Shown one piece after another: positions 63,736 through 64,000 of a DNA stretch of 64,000 nucleotides. Each line of letters begins with the position of its first letter. Position 1 is the stretch's first letter. Both the position numbers and the translations under genes were made by a program. The DNA is from Pseudomonas tritici (GTDB lineage: Bacteria; Pseudomonadota; Gammaproteobacteria; Pseudomonadales; Pseudomonadaceae): NCBI RefSeq assembly GCF_014268275.3, contig NZ_CP077084.1, positions 992,001 through 1,056,000 on the forward strand, written 5' to 3'. Under the pieces are notes generated by a model. It was not told the DNA's origin, ran no database searches, and worked only from the letters and a program-made list of their open reading frames with translations.

Positions 63736-64000
63736 ATGCTCGACATCAACGGGATTCTCGGCCTGGCTGCGCTGATGGGCGGTATCAAGCACGGTGAACA
63801 GTCCTACAACGACGATTCGGCGCGTACTTACAGCGTGATGATCCTCACCGCCATGGGCGTGTCGATGGTGGTGCCGGAATTCATCCCCGAAGCCGACTGG
63901 AAAATTTACTCGGCCTTCACCATTGGCGCGATGGTGGTGTTGTACACCCTGTTCCTGCGCATGCAGGTGGGGCCGCACAGTTATTTCTTCAGCTACAGCT
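63736..64000 (+). pseudogene. chaA: ChaA-type antiporter, 3' fragment (partial, runs off the window)
   Basis: The frame ATG CTC GAC ATC AAC GGG continues the ChaA sequence interrupted at 8209 (residues LGLAALMGGIKHGEQSYNDD ... IPEADWKIYSAFTIGAMVVL). Loss of ~55.5 kb would restore a continuous gene. As it stands the host protein cannot be made unless the island is excised. Confidence 0.9.

Noticed and set aside
63465..63797. Protein-coding frame across the right island boundary
   Set aside because: It crosses the terminal repeat into the chaA fragment, has no ribosome site and no protein-like pattern.

Overview
The window looks like a chromosome segment of a Pseudomonas of the fluorescens group. 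The two flanks carry GC-rich host genes with typical Pseudomonas order and codon use: copper ATPase and CopZ chaperone, a Bcr/CflA exporter, a LysR-linked oxidoreductase pair, adenine/adenosine deaminase and a ChaA-type cation/proton antiporter. A Pseudomonas-style REP inverted pair sits downstream of an ArsR-like gene.

The antiporter gene (7887 onward) is split. Its 5' part stops at about 8209 and its coding sequence resumes in phase at 63736. The 55.5 kb between is one integrated element with a 12-bp perfect terminal inverted repeat (8209-8220 and 63719-63730). Its right end holds a compact minus-strand operon (62732 to 56462) of three tyrosine recombinases and one small helical protein. 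That layout matches the GInt family of genomic islands (gin operon, cargo, short non-coding end).

Cargo, left to right. 8.2-14.2 kb: a hexanucleotide repeat, a large KAP-type membrane P-loop NTPase, a DUF808 membrane protein and a trypsin-like protease. 14.3-16.2 kb: a retron-type reverse transcriptase, a small protein and a candidate msr-msd RNA; with the protease this is a probable anti-phage retron. 16.4-26.6 kb: an unknown plasmid-type protein, an Mrr-like nuclease, a papain-like cysteine peptidase behind a terminator-like leader, a PD-(D/E)xK protein with a small Cas2/SinR-like partner, and unknown genes. 26.7-31.4 kb: a DUF3800 / TPR-HEPN pair, a lipoprotein and small proteins. 31.5-38.2 kb: LexA-controlled rulAB (DNA polymerase V), an SRAP protein, an exonuclease-like protein, an XRE regulator and a run of small unknown proteins. 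38.2-44.7 kb: decayed copper genes, kup, a CorA-like gene, an internally deleted RimK-like gene, a GNAT/C39 fusion and a DUF421 protein (ion and envelope homeostasis). 44.8-50.8 kb: signalling genes (response regulator, CheB-like, diguanylate cyclase) with a perfect ANR/FNR box. 50.8-56.4 kb: phosphatases, a second XRE regulator, an exonuclease and three copies of a structured repeat.

The most unusual features are the three-copy repeat at 52946-53059, 54520-54618 and 55706-55794, whose paired stems differ in sequence but stay complementary and which bracket small gene cassettes; the retron with a protease partner; and the hairpin-plus-T-run placed exactly between a Shine-Dalgarno sequence and the start codon of the cysteine peptidase. 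Function calls rest on motifs read by eye; no database search was run.
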